DNA from: Saposhnikovia divaricata
Lineage: Eukaryota; Streptophyta; Magnoliopsida; Apiales; Apiaceae
Length of the DNA stretch: 64,000 nucleotides
Direction of reading: 5' to 3'
Assembly (NCBI GenBank): GCA_036435485.1
Contig: CM071598.1
Location: 40,748,501-40,812,500 of the forward strand
Shown: positions 60,223-64,000 of the stretch, in pieces
Position numbering within the stretch: position 1 is the stretch's first letter
How the letters are laid out: each line of letters starts with the position of its first letter
Program-made: the position numbers and the translations under genes
The notes under the pieces: model-generated
What the model was told of the DNA's origin: nothing
The model's input: only the letters and a program-made list of their open reading frames with translations
Database searches by the model: none

Positions 60223-60245
60223 GTTTTATTTTTTTTATCTCACAG
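60223..60245 (+). promoter_or_regulatory. Possible 3' splice site upstream of ORF3 of element C
   Basis: A U-rich run followed by TTTATCTCACAG, ending 85 nt before ATG 60331, is a good plant acceptor. A TATA-like TTACATAAAAG at about 60167 offers the alternative of an internal promoter. Confidence 0.35.
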
Positions 60246-60330
60246 TTCTCTCACTTTCACTTGGGCATTTTCGCAAACACTTTTCCTACATACACTTCTC
60301 TTTGGGATTTCTTGCAAATTTCTTGATTTA

Positions 60331-63300
60331 ATGGCTTCTAAACCATTCACTGCTCTTGGTTTACGGTTTGTCCCTAACAACTATGAAGCTCCACTCTATC
60401 ATGAACGTGTTCCAGAAGCGTTTCATCTAATGCAGAATTTCTTGAGAGACTCAGAGATTGGACAAGCTCTGGTTGAACCTGGTACTCTCTCTGCATCTCA
60501 AATTGCCACTTTTTGGCAAAACTCAGTCTATGTGGATGGAGGAGAGAATGGGACTCCTAACATCATCTTCACTTATGAAGAACAAGAGTTTGTGATTACT
60601 CCACAAACTGTCAGAGATACAATGGGGTTTGATACACATACATCTTATACTTATGTTGGTGAACCTCAATTGAGACAGATGTTACAGGAGATAGGTTACA
60701 TGGAATCTCTTGACAAGCTTGGCAGTGTAAAGAGGCCTAATCTCAGGAAGGAATGGAACTTTTTCTTCGATTGCATTACAAGGACATTCCAGAAGAAGGT
60801 CACTAACTGGGATGCTATTCCAATAGACAGTCTACAAATCGGGTATTCTCTACTTTATGGTAGTAATTTTGATTTTGGTAGATATGTTCTGATGAATTTA
60901 GGTGATAAACTGTCAGAGTCTACTACAGTTTATTTTGCTCGATTTTGTCAAATGCTGTTCAATGCTTGTGTACCTGGTCTGGAGATTGCTGATACTGATG
61001 AAATTCAGCCTTTTAGAGTCAACAAGAGAATATTCTCTGATATGACTAATAAGGATGTTGGTAAAGAAAATCTACCTGCCTTTGTTCTGCCACTTGCTTT
61101 GCAAAATTTCCTCAACCAACCTCAGGACCAACCACAACCAGAACCACAACCTGAACCACTAAACATTGATCGTACCCAAACACTAAACACTGAACCACCT
61201 ACATCACCTACCCACTCAGCACCTCCAAAACAACCTTCACACACTCCACAAACAAACTCTGAACCATCACAATCTCCACCACAACCACAGCCTAAAGCAA
61301 AAGAGGTAGAGTAAAGTCAGCAGCAATCACTGAACGACATGCAAGAGTTAAGAAGACAATAGAGACACAAATGAAAGCAAAACAGACATCTCCTGGAGCT
61401 GTTTATACTAGAAGAATGAAAAGAATGAAACAAATGGCAAACAGACCTAAGTCACCCTCAGTGGTAGCAGAATCTAGTAAAGAGGATTCAGATGAAGTGC
61501 CTCTAGCTAAGAGAAGAAAACTGGTAATCTCTGATTCTATTGATGAAAATGTTGAAGCTCCAGAGGTAGTTTCACAGCAACCACCTACTATTGAGGCTGG
61601 AAAAGATTCAATGCCTGAAGAAGTTCAAATGCCTGCAGAGGACAAAATGCCTGCAGAAGAGGATACTAGAGATGGCTTTTCTCCAATGAATGATATTCTT
61701 GATTCATTCATGCCATTCTCTGATCCTATCTCTGATACTGGTGCAGCTGATCAACCTACAGTTGTTCTTTCTGAAACTGTAGCATCACATACTGAATTAC
61801 TCTCAGATGCTCACCAGACTGCTGAAGGAGGAGATGAGATTGATCAACAACCAAAGGAGATAAACTTTGAGACTATTGTGAAATCTTCAGAGGATGTTGT
61901 ACAGCCTATTGTTGACTCTACTACTAAACCTGTTGCAGAGGATGTTATTGGCACTGTTGAGGCATCTATTCCAGTTCCTCCAACCACTTATCATGTTGAA
62001 GCTGAGGTTGGAGATGAAACTGAAGGGAATACTGAGCCAAGCTCTTCTCAGAGTTTACCAGTCCAGACTGATGCTAAGGTTAAGGATTTTGCTGGTCCTT
62101 CAAATCAAGCAGATGCTGAAGAAGAACACCTTGAACAATTTTCCAATGACTGGTACAAGGACACTTGTATCTTTCCTCCTGCAAGAGCAGCTGAATTTGT
62201 CAAGAGAACCTCCAGAACAATTACAAATCCAGAGATTCTATCTTGTCTTAAGGCTACAGTTGTACAAGTGAAGACTCTTAACTCGAGGTTTGATCTGTGT
62301 CAAAAGGCAATCTCTGATGTTCGAGGTGATGTTGTTCGAGGAGCTGAAATGATTAAACTTGACAACAAGAATAAATTTCAATATCTTACTCAGAATCAAG
62401 ACACTTTGTCTCAGAGGCTGAACAAAGTTGAACAAAATCAGAATGATATGTCCCTAAAGATTGATTCTATTGCTACTTCCTTGGAGTTAATCACATCTAT
62501 TCTTATGCCTGATGATGTCAAAAAGGGGGAGAGAGTTGCTAAAGACAAATGCAAGCAATCTCAAACTCTGATCAGAAAGGATAAAGCTGGAGATGGAGGA
62601 GCAAGTAGTAAAGGAAAGAGCAAAACTGAAGAATTTCAAACTCTGAAAACTAGCAAGTCCTCTAAATCACAGTTTGTTGGGATAAATACTGATACTCAAG
62701 GTACTTCAAAGACCAAGAGTTTGCTATTACCTTCTAATCCACAGACTGATGAAGAATTGGCTGCTAAGTTGTTTATTGAAGAGAATGAGGAAGGAGTTAC
62801 AATTGAGGACATTGAAGCTGAAGAAAAGAGTTTACAAGAAGAACATCTCAAGGCTTTAAAGTCTGGTAAGTTAAAAAGAGGAAAAGCTTCTAGGCCTGTT
62901 GTTAAAGGTGTTGTGATCAAGGAAATGGCTGATGTTAGTCAAAGATCTCAGTTTTCAAAGGAAACAATGGCAGCAGAAGCTCAACTCAAGCTGAAAGGCA
63001 TTGAAGGAGAAAGTTCATAGAAGAAAGTTACAACTTCTGTTGCATCACAAGTTGTGACCACACCTTTACAATCTTCTCAGTTGAAATCAGTTTTTGGGAA
63101 AGGAACAATTCAAGATCCAAATATATTATCTGAAGTTTCTATGAATATTTCTGATGGAAGAGCCTTGTCTGGTAAAGTTGGAAACAATAAGGGTGGACTA
63201 GGTTCACACAAGGACAAAAGGCAATATACTGGTCCTAGAGATCCTTCTTCACTGGCTGTTCCAGGTCGTGGTGTCACTCAAGAGAGTTTGGACAGACTGG

Positions 63301-63857
63301 AATCAGTACAGTTAGTTTATCAGAAGAGTTTAAAGAAGGACTTTCTCTTGTACTTCATGGCTGATGGGACAGTCTTTAGAATTGGTGAGAATGATATTGG
63401 CTTGAAATATTGGGAAGAACTAGAATATGTTCTATATCTTTTCAAGGTGAATAGTCAAAGGACTCAATCAGTTGCTAATGTGCTCAGAAAGAGGATGCTT
63501 CAGAATTTGGCAATCAGGGGAGAGAAGTATAATAGCAGATATGTTCCTAAGTACAGGGATTACAATGGAAATCTTATTGAAATGAAGAAAGGTACTGCAA
63601 AATTAAAGACTGATTTGGGAATCACAGTACTTGACTTCAATTCACAGTCAGAAGAAGTCAAATTTATCAGACTGGGAAATGAGATGAGAAGAAACAAAAT
63701 CTATGATCTTAGAGCTGCTATCTATCAGACAGATGAGAGTGATCCTCAGCTCAGAGAGATTAAAGAAGCTATGAAGATTGAGCTTGAAAATGCAGAAAGA
63801 AGATTGATCATAGATTATCTCAGAGCTACACCAGATCTTGAAGAGATTAGAGATTAA
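60331..63857 (+). pseudogene. Element C third ORF (env-like), broken
   Basis: ATG 60331 (MASKPFTALGLRFVPNN). The conserved N-terminal domain contains TFWQNSVYVDGG, FVITPQTVRDTMGF, LRKEWNFFFDCITRTFQKK and IDSLQIGYSLLYGSNFDFG, similar in layout to ORF3 of element B. It is followed by a Pro/Gln-rich linker, a basic stretch (RRMKRMKQ) and the nuclear-signal-like PLAKRRKL near 61505, acidic low-complexity sequence, a coiled coil (QDTLSQRLNKVEQNQND), Lys-rich segments, and a charged C-terminal domain (YWEELEYVLYLFKVNSQRT). A one-base frameshift lies near 61300 and TAG at 63018-63020 (Gln or Lys expected). Ends at TAA 63855-63857. No signal peptide or transmembrane helix is seen, which argues against an envelope role. 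Function unknown. Confidence 0.75.
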
Positions 63858-64000
63858 AGTCTTTAAGGATTTTCTTATTCTCTGTAGATTTTGTTAAGTA
63901 GAAGCTTAAACTCTGAATTTGTATAAACACTGTATTTGTCTATTTGTTTTGACATCATCAATTATTGTTATTAACTTGTGCATTTTTGCTAATGAACAAG
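63858..64000 (+). other. 3' tail of element C, before the expected purine tract
   Basis: AT-rich, one AAACTCTG word at 63907. No polypurine tract or LTR start within the window. Confidence 0.6.

Larger units (their letters stand above)
51746..64000 (+). mobile_element. Element C: Sirevirus-like Ty1/copia retrotransposon with third ORF, 3' end outside window
   Basis: 5' LTR (51746-52252), tRNA-Met primer site, gag, pol, a spacer with an antisense ORF, and a third ORF ending at 63857. No purine tract or 3' LTR is seen up to 64000. Inserted in the 3' LTR of B, so younger than B. All three sense ORFs carry stops or frameshifts. Confidence 0.92.

Overview
The window is repeat-dense nuclear DNA of a flowering plant, most likely a eudicot. 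The support is spliced plant genes, tRNA-Met-primed LTR retrotransposons of plant lineages, Stowaway/MULE-type MITEs and plant Helitrons. The species cannot be fixed from the sequence.

Host genes lie only in the first 5 kb. The last exon of an eIF3 subunit I gene (+ strand, stop at 807) faces a complete three-exon gene for a small plastid UPF0426-type protein (- strand, 4840 to 2770). Both are laced with MITEs in their introns. From 4.9 to 9.1 kb there is a nest of small transposons: a Stowaway MITE split by a Helitron and a MULE-type MITE, a second copy of that MITE, and a TRIM retrotransposon on the - strand. No host gene is visible after about 5 kb.

Four large LTR retrotransposons fill 9.5-64 kb. 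Element A (9522-22094, - strand) is a Sirevirus-like Ty1/copia element with intact 5-bp target duplications (AAACT). Its gag is split by a 4.6-kb solo LTR (15652-20258). Element B (from 23601, + strand) is a Sirevirus-like copia element with gag, pol and a very long third ORF (the so-called env-like ORF); it inserted into the end of a second Helitron. Element G (33161-48432) is a Ty3/gypsy element with about 4.8-kb LTRs that inserted into the third ORF of B, with target duplication CTCTC. It belongs to the same family as the solo LTR in A. Element C (from 51746 past the window edge, + strand) is another Sirevirus-like copia element. It inserted into the 3' LTR of B after only 72 bp of that LTR and carries gag, pol, an antisense gene-like ORF and a long third ORF.

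All copia coding regions are broken by stops or frameshifts. I describe the breaks and give no restored protein. The most unusual signal is that each copia family carries its own short DNA word, repeated in the LTR and in fast-evolving internal regions. In A and C the same word is read in several reading frames, so it looks selected or amplified as DNA rather than as protein. Together with a long third ORF that has basic, nuclear-type segments and no visible membrane segment, this suggests a self-recognition system, perhaps like VANC and its motifs in VANDAL transposons. That link is inference only.
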